NCBI GenBank assembly: GCA_964396895.1
Contig: CAYNGJ010000004.1
Span: 1 to 64,000 of the forward strand
DNA from: UBA2334 sp964396895
Lineage (GTDB): Bacteria; Pseudomonadota; Gammaproteobacteria; Burkholderiales; Burkholderiaceae_C
DNA: 64,000 nt
Direction of reading: 5' to 3'
Part shown: in pieces, positions 17,412-26,325 of the stretch
Numbering within the stretch: the stretch's first letter is position 1
Layout: each line of letters begins with the position of its first letter
Notes under the pieces: generated by a model
Databases searched by the model: none
What the model was told of the DNA's origin: nothing
The model's input: the letters and a program-made list of their open reading frames with translations, nothing else
Translations under genes and position numbers: made by a program

Positions 17412-18743
17412 TCAGGACTGGCAGTCCTTGGCGTCGCGGCGGGTCAGCTTTTTCTCGGCTGCGTACTTGTCGGCAGCGGCCTTCACCATGGGTTTGATGA
17501 TCTGGTCATCGGCCTGGTACCAGTCGGAGGACCAGTTGAACTTGGTGCCGTCCCAGGTGTGGACGCGGGCCCAAGCCGCACCCATGTGGTCTTGGCAGCT
17601 GGTGGAGATGGGGCGCATCACGCCCTTGAAGCCCAGTGCGTCCAACTTGGCTTGGGTGAGGTTCAGGTTTTCCAGGCCGTAGCGCACCTGCTCGCCGGTC
17701 ATGACCTTGCCCTTGCCGAAGCGCTCTTGGGCGGCGCGCACACCTTCCACGCCCATCATGGCGCTCATCATGCCGCGCATGTACAGCACGTCGCCCACTT
17801 CTTCCTTGGGCCCGGTGCCCTGGCCTTTGCCATGCACCTTGGTCAGGGTTTCCTTGATGACGTCGGCGCCTTTTTCGACACCGTGCTGCATCATGACGGC
17901 GTTGTAGCCCTTGGCGCCTGCGCCCACGTCCTTGACGTCAGGCTCGGCACCGGCCCACCACACGCCATACATGTTTTCACGTGGGTAACCGGTGGCTTGG
18001 GCTTCTTTCAGGGCGGTGGAATTCATCACGCCCCAGCCCCAGTTCAGCACGTAGTCGGGGCGGTCGCGGCGGATTTGCAGCCAGGTGGCCTTTTGCTCCA
18101 CGCCGGGGTGGGTCACAGGCAACAGCGTCAGGGTGAAGCCGTGCATGGCAGCACGCTCCTGCAGCAGTGGGATGGGCTCTTTGCCGAACGGGCTGTCGTG
18201 GTAAACCAGTGCGATCTTCTTGCCCTTGAGCTTGTCCAGACCGCCCTCCTTCTTGGCGATGTGCTGGATCAGCACGTCGGCGGCCACCCAGTAGGTGCCA
18301 GCCAGGGGAAAGTTCCACTTGAACACGCCGCCGTCGGCCGACTCGCTGCGGCCATAGCCGGAGGTGATGAGCGGGATTTTGTCGTTGGGGGCTTTTTCGG
18401 TCAGCGCGAAAGTGATGCCGGTGGACAGTGGCTGGAACACCGTGGCGCCTTTGCCTTTCAGGCGTTCGTAGCACTCCACACCACGGTCGGTGGCGTAGCC
18501 GGTTTCGCACTCTTCGAAGCTGAGCTTGACGCCGTTGACACCACCGCGCTCGTTGACCAGCTTGAGGTAGTCCACATAACCGTTGGCGAAGGGCACACCG
18601 TTGGGGGCGTAGGCGCCCGTGCGGTACACCAGCACGGGGAAGAATTGTTCCTTGGCTTGCGCGGCGGCCTGGGTGGACACCAGTGCCCCGGTGAGGCCGG
18701 TGGCGACGAGGGTGGCGGCAAGGGCCAGTTGGCGAATCTTCAT
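17412..18743 (-). CDS. Branched-chain-type ABC transporter periplasmic binding protein
   Basis: A 443-residue periplasmic ligand-binding protein of the leucine-binding (peripla_BP_6) family. A signal peptide covers about residues 1-29 (ending AAAQA). The mature protein opens with FPVLVYRTGAYAPNGVPFANGYVDYLKLVNERGGVNG, a variant in which the usual acidic/Gly-rich start is replaced, suggesting a ligand other than leucine. Four late cysteines are visible. It lies between the LivM-like and LivF-like genes. Proteins of this subtype are often found beside CoA ligases in betaproteobacteria; an aromatic or aliphatic acid is a reasonable guess but is not shown by the sequence. Confidence 0.88.
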   Translation of the reverse strand: MKIRQLALAATLVATGLTGALVSTQAAAQAKEQFFPVLVYRTGAYAPNGVPFANGYVDYLKLVNERGGVNGVKLSFEECETGYATDRGVECYERLKGKGATVFQPLSTGITFALTEKAPNDKIPLITSGYGRSESADGGVFKWNFPLAGTYWVAADVLIQHIAKKEGGLDKLKGKKIALVYHDSPFGKEPIPLLQERAAMHGFTLTLLPVTHPGVEQKATWLQIRRDRPDYVLNWGWGVMNSTALKEAQATGYPRENMYGVWWAGAEPDVKDVGAGAKGYNAVMMQHGVEKGADVIKETLTKVHGKGQGTGPKEEVGDVLYMRGMMSAMMGVEGVRAAQERFGKGKVMTGEQVRYGLENLNLTQAKLDALGFKGVMRPISTSCQDHMGAAWARVHTWDGTKFNWSSDWYQADDQIIKPMVKAAADKYAAEKKLTRRDAKDCQS

Positions 18744-18843
18744 GGTTGTCTCCTATGGAAGTTAAAGCACACAGCGAACGAAAACGGCGAGTGAATCAGG
18801 CACCGGGTTGATGCAGCACGCCCAACTGCATCGGTGCCGGCCA

Positions 18844-19920
18844 TCAGTGGGGGAAGGGCCACAGACGGAGTTTTTGCTTGGCCACGGACCACAGCTTGGC
18901 CAGGCCGTGCGGCTCCACGATCAGGAACCACACGATGAGTGCCCCGAAGATCATGAATTCGGTGTGGGAGATGCCGGCGGTGGAAATGGACACACCCACC
19001 AGATCGCCCAGCACGGGCAGAAACTGGTTCAGGAAAATGGGCAGGATCACGATGAACGCAGCACCGAACAAGCTGCCCATGATGGAACCCATGCCACCGA
19101 TGATGACCATGAACAACAGCTGAAACGAGCGGTCCACCGAGAACGCCGCAGGTTCCCACGAACCCAGGTGCACAAAGCCCCACAAGGCGCCAGCCACACC
19201 GACGATGAAAGAGCTGACGGCAAACGCGCTCAGCTTGGCGTACATGGGGCGAATGCCGATGACGGCAGCGGCCACGTCCATGTCGCGAATGGCCATCCAC
19301 TCGCGGCCAATGGCGCTGCGCACCAGGTTTTTGGCCAGCAGGGCAATGACCACCAGAAAGCCCAGGCAGAACAGGTACTTTTCCACCGGTGTGTCAATGG
19401 CCCAACCCATCACGTTGAGGTTGGACACCGACACCGAACCCGACGAGTTGTTGTTGGTGAACCAGCCCACGCGCAAGAAAGCCCAGTCGGCAAAGAACTG
19501 CGCGGCCAGGGTGGCCACGGCCAGGTACAGCCCCTTTACCCGGAGGCTGGGCACGCCGAACACCAGGCCCGTCAGGGTGGCGAAGAACCCGCCCGACAGG
19601 ATGGCCACGATCAGCGGCATGCCGTCGATGCGGATGTAGGTGTTGTAGGCCATGTAGGCGCCCACGGCCATGAAGGCCCCCGAGCCCAACGAAATCTGCC
19701 CACAGTAACCCACCAGCACGTTCACGCCCACGGCCGCCAAGGCCAGGATGAGGAAGGGGATGAGGATGGCCCGGAACATGTACTCGTCCACCAGCAGTGG
19801 CACGCCGACAAAGGCAAAGGCGATCAGGGCCAGCACCGCCCAGCGGTCCTGGGCAATGGGGAAGATTTGTTGGTCGGCCTGGTAAGAGGTCTTGAATTGA
19901 CCGTTTTCGCGGTAAAACAT
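18844..19920 (-). CDS. livM: Branched-chain-type ABC transporter permease (LivM-like)
   Basis: A 358-residue inner-membrane permease with about nine or ten hydrophobic segments. The family segment VGYCGQISLGSGAFMAVGAYMAY is present near residues 70-92, and the cytoplasmic coupling loop contains GREWMAIRDMDVAAAVIGI followed by KLSAFAVSSFIVGVAGAL. The first 25 residues (MFYRENGQFKTSY) are hydrophilic. It is the second permease of the heterodimeric channel with the LivH-like protein, from which it is separated by 73 bases that contain an AT-rich interspersed element. Confidence 0.9.
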   Translation of the reverse strand: MFYRENGQFKTSYQADQQIFPIAQDRWAVLALIAFAFVGVPLLVDEYMFRAILIPFLILALAAVGVNVLVGYCGQISLGSGAFMAVGAYMAYNTYIRIDGMPLIVAILSGGFFATLTGLVFGVPSLRVKGLYLAVATLAAQFFADWAFLRVGWFTNNNSSGSVSVSNLNVMGWAIDTPVEKYLFCLGFLVVIALLAKNLVRSAIGREWMAIRDMDVAAAVIGIRPMYAKLSAFAVSSFIVGVAGALWGFVHLGSWEPAAFSVDRSFQLLFMVIIGGMGSIMGSLFGAAFIVILPIFLNQFLPVLGDLVGVSISTAGISHTEFMIFGALIVWFLIVEPHGLAKLWSVAKQKLRLWPFPH

Positions 19921-19939
19921 GGGTTGTGTCCTGTCGAAT

Positions 19940-19998
19940 ATGAGTAAAAAATGCTTCTAGCGCTTTATTGATATAGGCTTCTAGCTGCGATTTTTATA
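19940..19998 (+). repeat. AT-rich interspersed element, copy C (between livH and livM)
   Basis: A 59-base AT-rich element. Plus-strand landmarks AAAAAATGC, TCTAGCGCTTTATTGAT and CTAGCTGCGATTTTTA match copies A, B and D. It overlaps the last codons and TAA stop of the LivH-like gene and fills most of the livH-livM gap inside the operon. It could affect mRNA stability or processing there, but nothing in the sequence proves a role. Confidence 0.6.
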
Positions 19999-20923
19999 CC
20001 CGGTCAATGATTTTCTCGCCGAACAGGCCCTGGGGTCGGAACATCAGGAACACCAGTGCCAGCATGTAGGCAAACCAGATTTCGATGCCGCCACCGATGA
20101 TGGGGCCCAGGTACACCTCGGACACTTTTTCGCCCACACCGATGATGAGGCCGCCGATGATGGCGCCGGGCACCGAGGTCAGGCCACCCAGGATGATGAC
20201 GGGCAAGGCGCGCAGGGCCACGGTGGTGAGGGAGAACTGCACCCCCAGCTTGGAGCCCCAGATCATGCCGGCCACCAGGGCCACAATGCCCGCCACACAC
20301 CACACGATCACCCAGATGCGGTTGAGTGGAATGCCGATGGACTGGGCCGCTTGGTGGTCGTCGGCCACGGCACGCAGGGCGCGGCCGGTGGTGGTTTTCT
20401 GGAAGAACAGGGACAAGGCGATCACCAGCGCAGCGGCAATGGCGGCGGCCCACAGGTCTTCCTTGTTGATGAGGATGCCACCGGGGAACATGCCTTCCAG
20501 GATGAAGATGGGGTCCTTGGGCATGCCGATGTTGATCTGGTAGATGTCGCTGCCAAAAATGGTCTGGCCCATGCCGTCCAGGAAATAGGCAATGCCCAGT
20601 GTGGCCATCAGCAGGGTGGCGCCTTCCTGGTTCACCAGGTGGCGCAGCACCAGGCGCTCAATCAGCCAGGCCACGCAGAACATGATGACCGCAGCCACCA
20701 TGAACGCCAGGATGTTGGCGATCCACAGGCTGTCGGTGCCCAGCCAGCCGGGGATCCACTCGGAAAAGCGGGCCATGGCCAGCGCCGCAAACAGCACCAT
20801 GGCCCCTTGCGAAAAGTTGAACACGCCCGATGCCTTGAAAATCAGCACAAAGCCCAGCGCTACCAGGGAATACAGCATGCCGGCCATGAGGCCGCCAAAC
20901 AGGGTTTCCAGAAAAAATGCCAT
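19994..20923 (-). CDS. livH: Branched-chain-type ABC transporter permease (LivH-like)
   Basis: A 309-residue permease with about eight hydrophobic segments. Family landmarks: FLETLFGGLMAGMLYSLVALGFVLIFKASGVFNFSQGAMVLF at the N-terminus, GRALRAVADDHQAAQSIGI in the coupling loop, and GLTSVPGAIIGGLIIGVGE near the end. It lies 27 bases after the LivG-like gene. The stop codon and final codons are formed by an AT-rich interspersed element, so its C-terminus (IIDRV) may have been altered by insertion of that element. Confidence 0.9.
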   Translation of the reverse strand: MAFFLETLFGGLMAGMLYSLVALGFVLIFKASGVFNFSQGAMVLFAALAMARFSEWIPGWLGTDSLWIANILAFMVAAVIMFCVAWLIERLVLRHLVNQEGATLLMATLGIAYFLDGMGQTIFGSDIYQINIGMPKDPIFILEGMFPGGILINKEDLWAAAIAAALVIALSLFFQKTTTGRALRAVADDHQAAQSIGIPLNRIWVIVWCVAGIVALVAGMIWGSKLGVQFSLTTVALRALPVIILGGLTSVPGAIIGGLIIGVGEKVSEVYLGPIIGGGIEIWFAYMLALVFLMFRPQGLFGEKIIDRV

Positions 20924-20950
20924 TGTGTGTCTCCGCTGCGGTTGGGGCGT

Positions 20951-21736
20951 TCAGTGGCTGGTGCCAAGGTAGGCACTGATCACTTCTTCGTTGTTGCGTA
21001 CTTCTTCCGGGGTGCCGTCGCCAATCTTTTTGCCGTAGTCCAGCACCACCACGCGGTCAGAGATGTCCATCACCACCCCCATGTCGTGCTCGATCAGCAC
21101 CACCGTGGTCCCGAACTCGTCGTTGATGTCCAGCACAAAGCGGCACATGTCCTGCTTTTCTTCCACGTTCATGCCGGCCATGGGTTCGTCCAGCAGCAGC
21201 ACTTGCGGTTCCATCGCCAGGGCGCGGCCCAGGTCCACCCGCTTTTGCAGGCCGTAGGGCAACTGGCCCACAGGGGTTTTGCGGTAGGCCTGGATTTCCA
21301 GGAAGTCGATGATGTGTTCGACCTTCTCGCGGTGTTCCACTTCCTCGCGGGCGGCGGGGCCCACGCGCAGGGCCTGCATCAGGATGTTGCTTTTGATGCG
21401 CAGGTTGCGCCCGGTCATGATGTTGTCGATCACGCTCATGCCTTTGAACAGCGCCAGGTTCTGGAAGGTGCGGGCAATGCCCATTTCCGCCACCTGGCGG
21501 CTGTTCATGTGTTTGAAGGTCTGCCCGCGAAAGCTGATGGAGCCTTGCTGCGGGGTGTACACCCCGTTGATGCAGTTGAGCATGGAGCTCTTGCCCGCAC
21601 CGTTGGGGCCGATGATGGCGCGGATTTCGTGCTCTTTGACGTTGAAGGAAATGTCGGTCAGCGCTTTCACGCCACCGAAACTCAGGCTGATGTTCTTGAC
21701 GTCCAGGATGACGTCGCCAATTTTTTTCTCTGCCAT
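20951..21736 (-). CDS. livG: Branched-chain-type ABC transporter ATP-binding protein (LivG-like)
   Basis: A 261-residue ABC ATPase. Walker A is GPNGAGKSSM near residue 43, the signature region reads LPYGLQKRVDLGRALAM, and Walker B is VLLLDEPMAGM. The C-terminal extension (YGKKIGDGTPEEVRNNEEVISAYLG) is characteristic of LivG. It energises the transporter together with the LivF-like subunit. It follows the acyl-CoA synthetase gene by 35 bases, so import and CoA activation are very likely co-expressed. Confidence 0.92.
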   Translation of the reverse strand: MAEKKIGDVILDVKNISLSFGGVKALTDISFNVKEHEIRAIIGPNGAGKSSMLNCINGVYTPQQGSISFRGQTFKHMNSRQVAEMGIARTFQNLALFKGMSVIDNIMTGRNLRIKSNILMQALRVGPAAREEVEHREKVEHIIDFLEIQAYRKTPVGQLPYGLQKRVDLGRALAMEPQVLLLDEPMAGMNVEEKQDMCRFVLDINDEFGTTVVLIEHDMGVVMDISDRVVVLDYGKKIGDGTPEEVRNNEEVISAYLGTSH

Positions 21737-21771
21737 GGTGTGCGGTCTTTCAGGCGATCGGGGTGTGTGGC

Positions 21772-23718
21772 TCAGGCCGCGGCCTTGACGGGGGTGAAAG
21801 TCTGTGTGTCGGCCAGTTTGAGCGTTGCGCTCACGCTGCCGGTGCGGCCATCTTCAAACTTCACCACGGTTTCAATGAACTGCTCGGCCTTGTTGCCGTA
21901 GAGCGCATCGACGAGCACGCTGTACTTGTCGCCGATGAAGCCGCGGCGGACCTTGTTGGTGCGCGTCAGCTCGCCGTCGTCGGCGTCCAGCTCTTTGTGC
22001 AGCACCAGGAATCGGCTGATCTGGCTGCCCGCCAGCAGGTTGTCCTGGGCCAGATCGGCGTTGACCTTTTCAATGCACTCTTTGATGAGGTCGTACACCT
22101 CGGGCTTTTGGGCCAGGTCGGTGTAGCCCGCGTAGGGCAGGTTGCGGCGCTCGGCCCAGTTGCCCACGGCGTCGAAGTCGATGTTGATCATCACGCACAC
22201 GCGGTCACGCTGGTCGCCAAACGCCACCACTTCTTTGATGTGGCTGAAGAACTTGAGCTTGTTCTCGACGTACTTGGGGGCAAACATGGCTCCGTCGTTG
22301 GCCCCGCCTTTGATGCGACCCACGTCTTTGACACGGTCGATGATTTTCAGGTGACCGTGCGCGTCGATGAAGCCCGCGTCACTGGTGTGGTACCAGCCGT
22401 CGGCGGTCAGCACCTCGGCGGTGGCCTTGGGGTTTTTGTAGTACTCCTTGAGCAGTCCGGGGGACTTGACCAGCAGCTCGCCGTTGTCGGCCAGCTTGAT
22501 CTCCACGCCTTCGCAGGGCACGCCCACGGTGTCTGCCCTGGCCTCGTGGTCGGGCTGCAGGCACACAAACACAGCGGTTTCGGTGGAGCCGTAGAGCTGC
22601 TTCAGGTTGATGCCGATGCTGCGGTAAAAGCTGAACAGGTCGGGGCCAATGGCCTCACCCGCTGTGTATGCCACCCGCACGCGGGAAAAGCCCAGCGTGT
22701 TGCGCAGTGGGCCATACACCACGAAGTTGCCCAGTGCGTACATCAGGTTGTCGACCAGTCCCACGGACTTGCCGTCCATTTTCTGGGGGCCGACTTTGCT
22801 GGCCACGTCCATGAAGTAATGGAACAGCTTGCGCTTCAAGGCGCCAGCATCTTCCATGCGGATCATGACGCTGGTCAGCAGGCCCTCGAACACCCGGGGC
22901 GGGGCAAAGTAGTAGGTGGGGCCGACTTCTTTCAGGTCAATGGTGACGGTGGCGGCCGACTCGGGGCAGTTCACCACGTAGCCTGCAGCCAGCCACTGGG
23001 CGTAACTGAAAATGTTCTGGCCGATCCAGGCAGGGGGCAAGTAGGCCAGCACCTCGTCGTCGGCGGTGAGTTTGTCGAACCTTGCCCCCACGTCGGCGCG
23101 GTTGAGCAGCGTGTGGTGGGTGTGGACCACACCTTTGGGGTTGCCCGTGGTGCCCGAGGTGAAGAACATGGCGGCCACGTCGTCGGGCTGAACCTTTTGG
23201 ACCTCCAGCTCGAAGAACTGCGGGTGCACCTTGGCAAAGGCCTTGCCCGAGGCCAGCAACTCATCCAGTGCGGCCAGGCCCACTTCGTCGTAGTTGCGCA
23301 GTCCGCGTGGGTCATCAAAGAACACATGCTGGAGCTGGGGGCACTGCTCGCGGATCTCGAGCATCTTGTCTACCTGCTCCTGGTCTTCCACCACCGCAAA
23401 GCGCACTTCGGCATTGTTGATGGGGAACGCGCACTCGTTGGCCACTGCGTCCTGGTACAGCGGCACCGGGATGGCACCCAGTGCCTGGGCAGCCAGCATG
23501 GTGGCGTACAAACGGGGGCGGTTGGCGCCCACCACCACCATGTGCTCATGGCGTTTCAGGCCCGCCTGGTGCAGGCCGCAGGCCATGTGTGCCACCAGTT
23601 CGAGCATGTCTGCCCAGGTGGTGGTTTGCCAGATGCCGTACTCTTTTTCACGCATGGCGGCCGCTGAGGGCCGTTTGGCTGCGTGGTCCAGAAGCAATTG
23701 GGGGAACGTGGTCCGCAT
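21772..23718 (-). CDS. AMP-forming acyl-CoA synthetase (long-chain ACS type)
   Basis: A 648-residue ANL-superfamily ligase that makes acyl-CoA from a carboxylate, ATP and CoA. The phosphate loop is MFFTSGTTGNPKGVVHTH near residues 180-197, the A5 region LKQLYGSTET is present, and the hinge region reads GWYHTSDAGFIDAHGHLKIIDRVKD. The domain layout fits the FadD15/FAA1-like group rather than acetyl-CoA synthetase. It is the first gene of the minus-strand operon that continues with livGHM, the binding protein, livF and the PaaK-like ligase. A Crp/Fnr-type regulator lies divergently 190 bases away. Confidence 0.92.
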   Translation of the reverse strand: MRTTFPQLLLDHAAKRPSAAAMREKEYGIWQTTTWADMLELVAHMACGLHQAGLKRHEHMVVVGANRPRLYATMLAAQALGAIPVPLYQDAVANECAFPINNAEVRFAVVEDQEQVDKMLEIREQCPQLQHVFFDDPRGLRNYDEVGLAALDELLASGKAFAKVHPQFFELEVQKVQPDDVAAMFFTSGTTGNPKGVVHTHHTLLNRADVGARFDKLTADDEVLAYLPPAWIGQNIFSYAQWLAAGYVVNCPESAATVTIDLKEVGPTYYFAPPRVFEGLLTSVMIRMEDAGALKRKLFHYFMDVASKVGPQKMDGKSVGLVDNLMYALGNFVVYGPLRNTLGFSRVRVAYTAGEAIGPDLFSFYRSIGINLKQLYGSTETAVFVCLQPDHEARADTVGVPCEGVEIKLADNGELLVKSPGLLKEYYKNPKATAEVLTADGWYHTSDAGFIDAHGHLKIIDRVKDVGRIKGGANDGAMFAPKYVENKLKFFSHIKEVVAFGDQRDRVCVMINIDFDAVGNWAERRNLPYAGYTDLAQKPEVYDLIKECIEKVNADLAQDNLLAGSQISRFLVLHKELDADDGELTRTNKVRRGFIGDKYSVLVDALYGNKAEQFIETVVKFEDGRTGSVSATLKLADTQTFTPVKAAA

Positions 23719-23815
23719 GACGTCTCCTGATGCGCTTGTGCTTGTTAGTCAGGGCCCATTGCCGACAAAGACAAAGGCCTGCTTGATTCAACTGAAGTGG
23801 ATCGTAGGCCTGCAT

Positions 23816-23844
23816 TTGACGTCATGTTGTCAATGCGACGACAA
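23816..23844. promoter_or_regulatory. Candidate operator in the divergent acyl-CoA synthetase / Crp-Fnr intergenic region
   Basis: Two overlapping dyads lie about midway between the divergent start codons at 23718 and 23909. The first is TTGAC-N8-GTCAA (23816-23833). The second is TTGTC-N8-GACAA (23827-23844). Either could be a binding site for the Crp/Fnr-family regulator encoded next to it, whose relatives recognise dyads with TTGA/TCAA or TGTGA/TCACA half-sites. This is inference from position and symmetry only. Confidence 0.4.
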
Positions 23845-23908
23845 TTGAAGGGACAACCCTGCTGGGACTTTCCCTAGGTTTAGGCCTTTTTCACACCCAA
23901 CTGTCGCC

Positions 23909-24622
23909 ATGACGACCATTCATCCTCTGCGCCAGCGTGCGCGCCCGCTCACGCCGGACGAACTGCTGGCCGTGCCGTGGTTGTCCGCCCTGACATTGTC
24001 GGAAAGGGACCGCGCGTGTGATGCCCTGATGGTGACGGAGGCCCTTCCCGGCGACACCATTTGCCGCATCGGGAAAGAAGCCAATTTCTGGTTCGGCCTG
24101 CTGGATGGGCTGCTCAAAATGAGCAACGACGACTCCCTGGGCACGACCATCACGTTTGCGGGGGTGGCTCCGGGCGGTTGGTTTGGTGAGGGGACGGTGC
24201 TCAAGCGCGAGGTGTACCGCTACAACATCCAAGCCCTGCGCAAAAGCCGGGTGGCGGGGTTGCCTTCCAAGACCTTTCATTGGCTCATCGAGCATTCCCT
24301 GGGTTTCAACCGCTTTGTCATGTTGCAGCTCAACGAGCGGTTGGGCCAATTCATTGCCGCGCGGGAGAGCGATCGCCTCAACGACCCCGAGCTGCGGGTG
24401 GCCCGCAGCATTGCCTCGCTGGTCAACCCGGTGCTCTACCCCAGTGTGGGTGAGGTGTTGCGCATCACGCAGCAAGAGCTGGCCTACCTGGTGGGGTTGT
24501 CGCGCCAGCGGGTGAACGAGGCCCTGGCGTCGTTGCAAGGGCTGGGCATCATCCGCATTGAGTACGGGGGGTTGCGGGTGTTGGACCTGGATGCCCTCCG
24601 CGCCAAGGGGCCAACGGCATGA
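23909..24622 (+). CDS. Crp/Fnr-family transcriptional regulator
   Basis: A 237-residue regulator. The N-terminal cyclic-nucleotide-binding-like beta-roll spans about residues 20-140, with WFGLLDGLLKMSNDDSLGTTITFAGVAPGGWFGEGTVLKRE. The C-terminal HTH_Crp domain is around 160-225, with recognition region TQQELAYLVGLSRQRVNEALASLQGLGIIRIEYGGLRVLD. No FNR-type N-terminal cysteines are seen, so oxygen sensing by an Fe-S cluster is unlikely. The ligand is unknown. It is divergent from the acyl-CoA synthetase/liv operon and probably controls it; paired dyads lie between them. Confidence 0.9.
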   Translation: MTTIHPLRQRARPLTPDELLAVPWLSALTLSERDRACDALMVTEALPGDTICRIGKEANFWFGLLDGLLKMSNDDSLGTTITFAGVAPGGWFGEGTVLKREVYRYNIQALRKSRVAGLPSKTFHWLIEHSLGFNRFVMLQLNERLGQFIAARESDRLNDPELRVARSIASLVNPVLYPSVGEVLRITQQELAYLVGLSRQRVNEALASLQGLGIIRIEYGGLRVLDLDALRAKGPTA

Positions 24623-24778
24623 CCTGACGCGGTGTGGCCACTCTATTTGGCTCACCACACGGGGTACGGGCACCTGTGTAAAGTGTCAACACCGGGTCGC
24701 CGAATGACGGCGAGGCTGGCAAGCCATTCAGGCCTGTGCGTTGCACCACCCATCTCTTGTTCATTGGATGCATTGCCC

Positions 24779-25705
24779 ATGACACATTCCTTTTTGTTCC
24801 TTGGCCACCGACGGGAACCCCTCGCCTCCTGGCGCGTTGCCATGGGCCTGTCGCTGGTGGTGACCGTGGTGGGCTGTGCCCACCACCCTGCCGAGCCTGT
24901 GGGCACACCCGCCAAAGAATCGGTGCTGGTCCTCACCACCGAGCAGGCGTTGCTGCGCGTCAATGCGGGACAGCCCCAGCGGGTGCTGGCCCGGGTGCCC
25001 GTGCAGGGCCTGCCGGTCGGTGAGCGGCTGGTGGGCATGGACTTTCGCGTGGCCCGTGGGGTGTTGTACGCCCTGGGTCAATCTGGCCGGCTTTACACCT
25101 TGGATGCCACCACCGGTCAGCTGACAGCGGTGGGCAGTGCGGCCCCTGCGGTGGCCCTGCGTGGCACGCGTTTCGAGCTGGACTTCAACCCGGCTGCGGA
25201 CCGCCTGCGGGTGGTCAGTGACATGGGCCAGAATTTGCGCTACCACCCCGACACGGGTGCCCTGGTGGATTTCGACGCACAGCAGCCCGGCACACAACCC
25301 GACCCCGACCTGGCGTATGCCCAGGGCGATGCCCAGCAGGGCCAAGCTCCGCTGGTGCTGGCGGCGGGCTACACCTATCACCAGCAAAACGACAAGCTCA
25401 CCACCAATTTCGCCATCGATGCCCGCCAGGGCACCCTGGTCGTCCAGGGCTCGCGCGAAGGGGCCGCGCCCGTGGTGTCGCCCAACCTGGGGATCTTGCA
25501 CACCGTGGGGGCTTTGGGCACAGGGCCGCTGGCGGCGGCCACCCTGGACATTTCCGATGTCAACAACACCGCGCTGGCCGCGCTGCGCACCGTGGCCGAC
25601 GGACGCACCCGGCTCTACCGACTGAGCCTGGACACCGGCGTGGCCATTTTGGTCGGCACGGTTGCCCAAGGGCAGCCGCTGGTGGGCATGGCCATCGAAC
25701 CATGA
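24779..25705 (+). CDS. DUF4394 domain lipoprotein
   Basis: A 308-residue protein. The N-terminus is basic (RREPLASWR), followed by a hydrophobic stretch ending in the lipobox-like VVGC, so it is probably a lipoprotein with the lipidated Cys near residue 37. The rest is a DUF4394-type beta-propeller-like domain with repeated segments such as LLRVNAGQPQRV, LYALGQSGRLYTLDATTGQLTAVG, ELDFNPAADRLRVVSDMGQNLRYHPDTG and LYRLSLDTGVAILVGTV. Function of DUF4394 is unknown. The ATG at 24779 was chosen; longer in-frame starts lack a signal. Its stop overlaps the start of the cupredoxin-like gene (ATGA). Confidence 0.8.
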   Translation: MTHSFLFLGHRREPLASWRVAMGLSLVVTVVGCAHHPAEPVGTPAKESVLVLTTEQALLRVNAGQPQRVLARVPVQGLPVGERLVGMDFRVARGVLYALGQSGRLYTLDATTGQLTAVGSAAPAVALRGTRFELDFNPAADRLRVVSDMGQNLRYHPDTGALVDFDAQQPGTQPDPDLAYAQGDAQQGQAPLVLAAGYTYHQQNDKLTTNFAIDARQGTLVVQGSREGAAPVVSPNLGILHTVGALGTGPLAAATLDISDVNNTALAALRTVADGRTRLYRLSLDTGVAILVGTVAQGQPLVGMAIEP

Positions 25706-26325
25706 CCCCACAGGTGCTCAAACACTGGCGCGCGGCCACGGCGCTGTTGGCCGGTGCGCTGGCCTGCGCCGTGGCCTGCGCGGCCGATGTCACGGTGACG
25801 GTGCAGGGCCCGGACGGCCAGGCCTTGTCCGGGGCCGTGGTGTTCTTGGATTCTGCGCAGGCCAGCCAGGCGGTCAGGCCTTTGACCCAGGCCGAAATGG
25901 CCCAGCAGGGCAAGGCTTTTTTGCCCGATGTGCTGGTGGTCACCCGGGGCACGGCGGTGCACTTCCCCAACCGCGACACGGTGCGCCACCACGTGTATTC
26001 GTTTTCACCCACCAAAAAATTCGAGCTCAAGCTCTACATCGGCACGCCCGCCAACCCGGTGGTGTTTGACCAGCCGGGGGTTGCCGTGCTGGGCTGCAAC
26101 ATCCATGACCAGATGGTGGGGTGGGTGATGGTGCTCGACACCCCTTACTTTGCCCAGACCCCTGCCGCAGGTCGGGTGGTGTTGCCGGGTGTGCCGCCGG
26201 GCAACCACACCTTGCGCGTGTGGCATCCGCGTTTGCCGGTGGGTGCACCGGCGCAGGCACAGCCACTGTTGGTGCCCGCCGCGGGCGCACAGGCCACCGT
26301 CCGCCTGGCGCAGGTGCAACCATGA
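25702..26325 (+). CDS. Cupredoxin-like periplasmic protein (methylamine-utilisation type)
   Basis: A 207-residue exported protein with a signal peptide (about residues 1-28, ending ACAA). The mature part looks like a plastocyanin-like fold: DVTVTVQGPDGQALSGAVVFLD at the start, then TRGTAVHFPNRDTVRHHVYSF, and GCNIHDQMVGWVMVLDTPY. Possible type-1 copper ligands are H96 or H97, C132, H135 and M138. A small beta-sandwich segment (GRVVLPGVPPGNHTLRVWHP) follows. Similar proteins are often annotated as methylamine utilisation proteins, but no methylamine genes are here. It overlaps the lipoprotein gene upstream and the GGDEF-EAL gene downstream, so the three are one transcriptional unit. Confidence 0.8.
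   Translation: MTPQVLKHWRAATALLAGALACAVACAADVTVTVQGPDGQALSGAVVFLDSAQASQAVRPLTQAEMAQQGKAFLPDVLVVTRGTAVHFPNRDTVRHHVYSFSPTKKFELKLYIGTPANPVVFDQPGVAVLGCNIHDQMVGWVMVLDTPYFAQTPAAGRVVLPGVPPGNHTLRVWHPRLPVGAPAQAQPLLVPAAGAQATVRLAQVQP

Noticed and set aside
16080..18794. A 904-codon open frame on the plus strand across the livF and binding-protein genes
   Set aside because: It runs antisense to two well-supported genes, has low-complexity His/Gly/Val-rich sequence and no domain; it is a by-product of high GC at third positions.
21763..23667. A 634-codon plus-strand open frame opposite the acyl-CoA synthetase
   Set aside because: Antisense shadow; no conserved motif and unlike any known protein composition.
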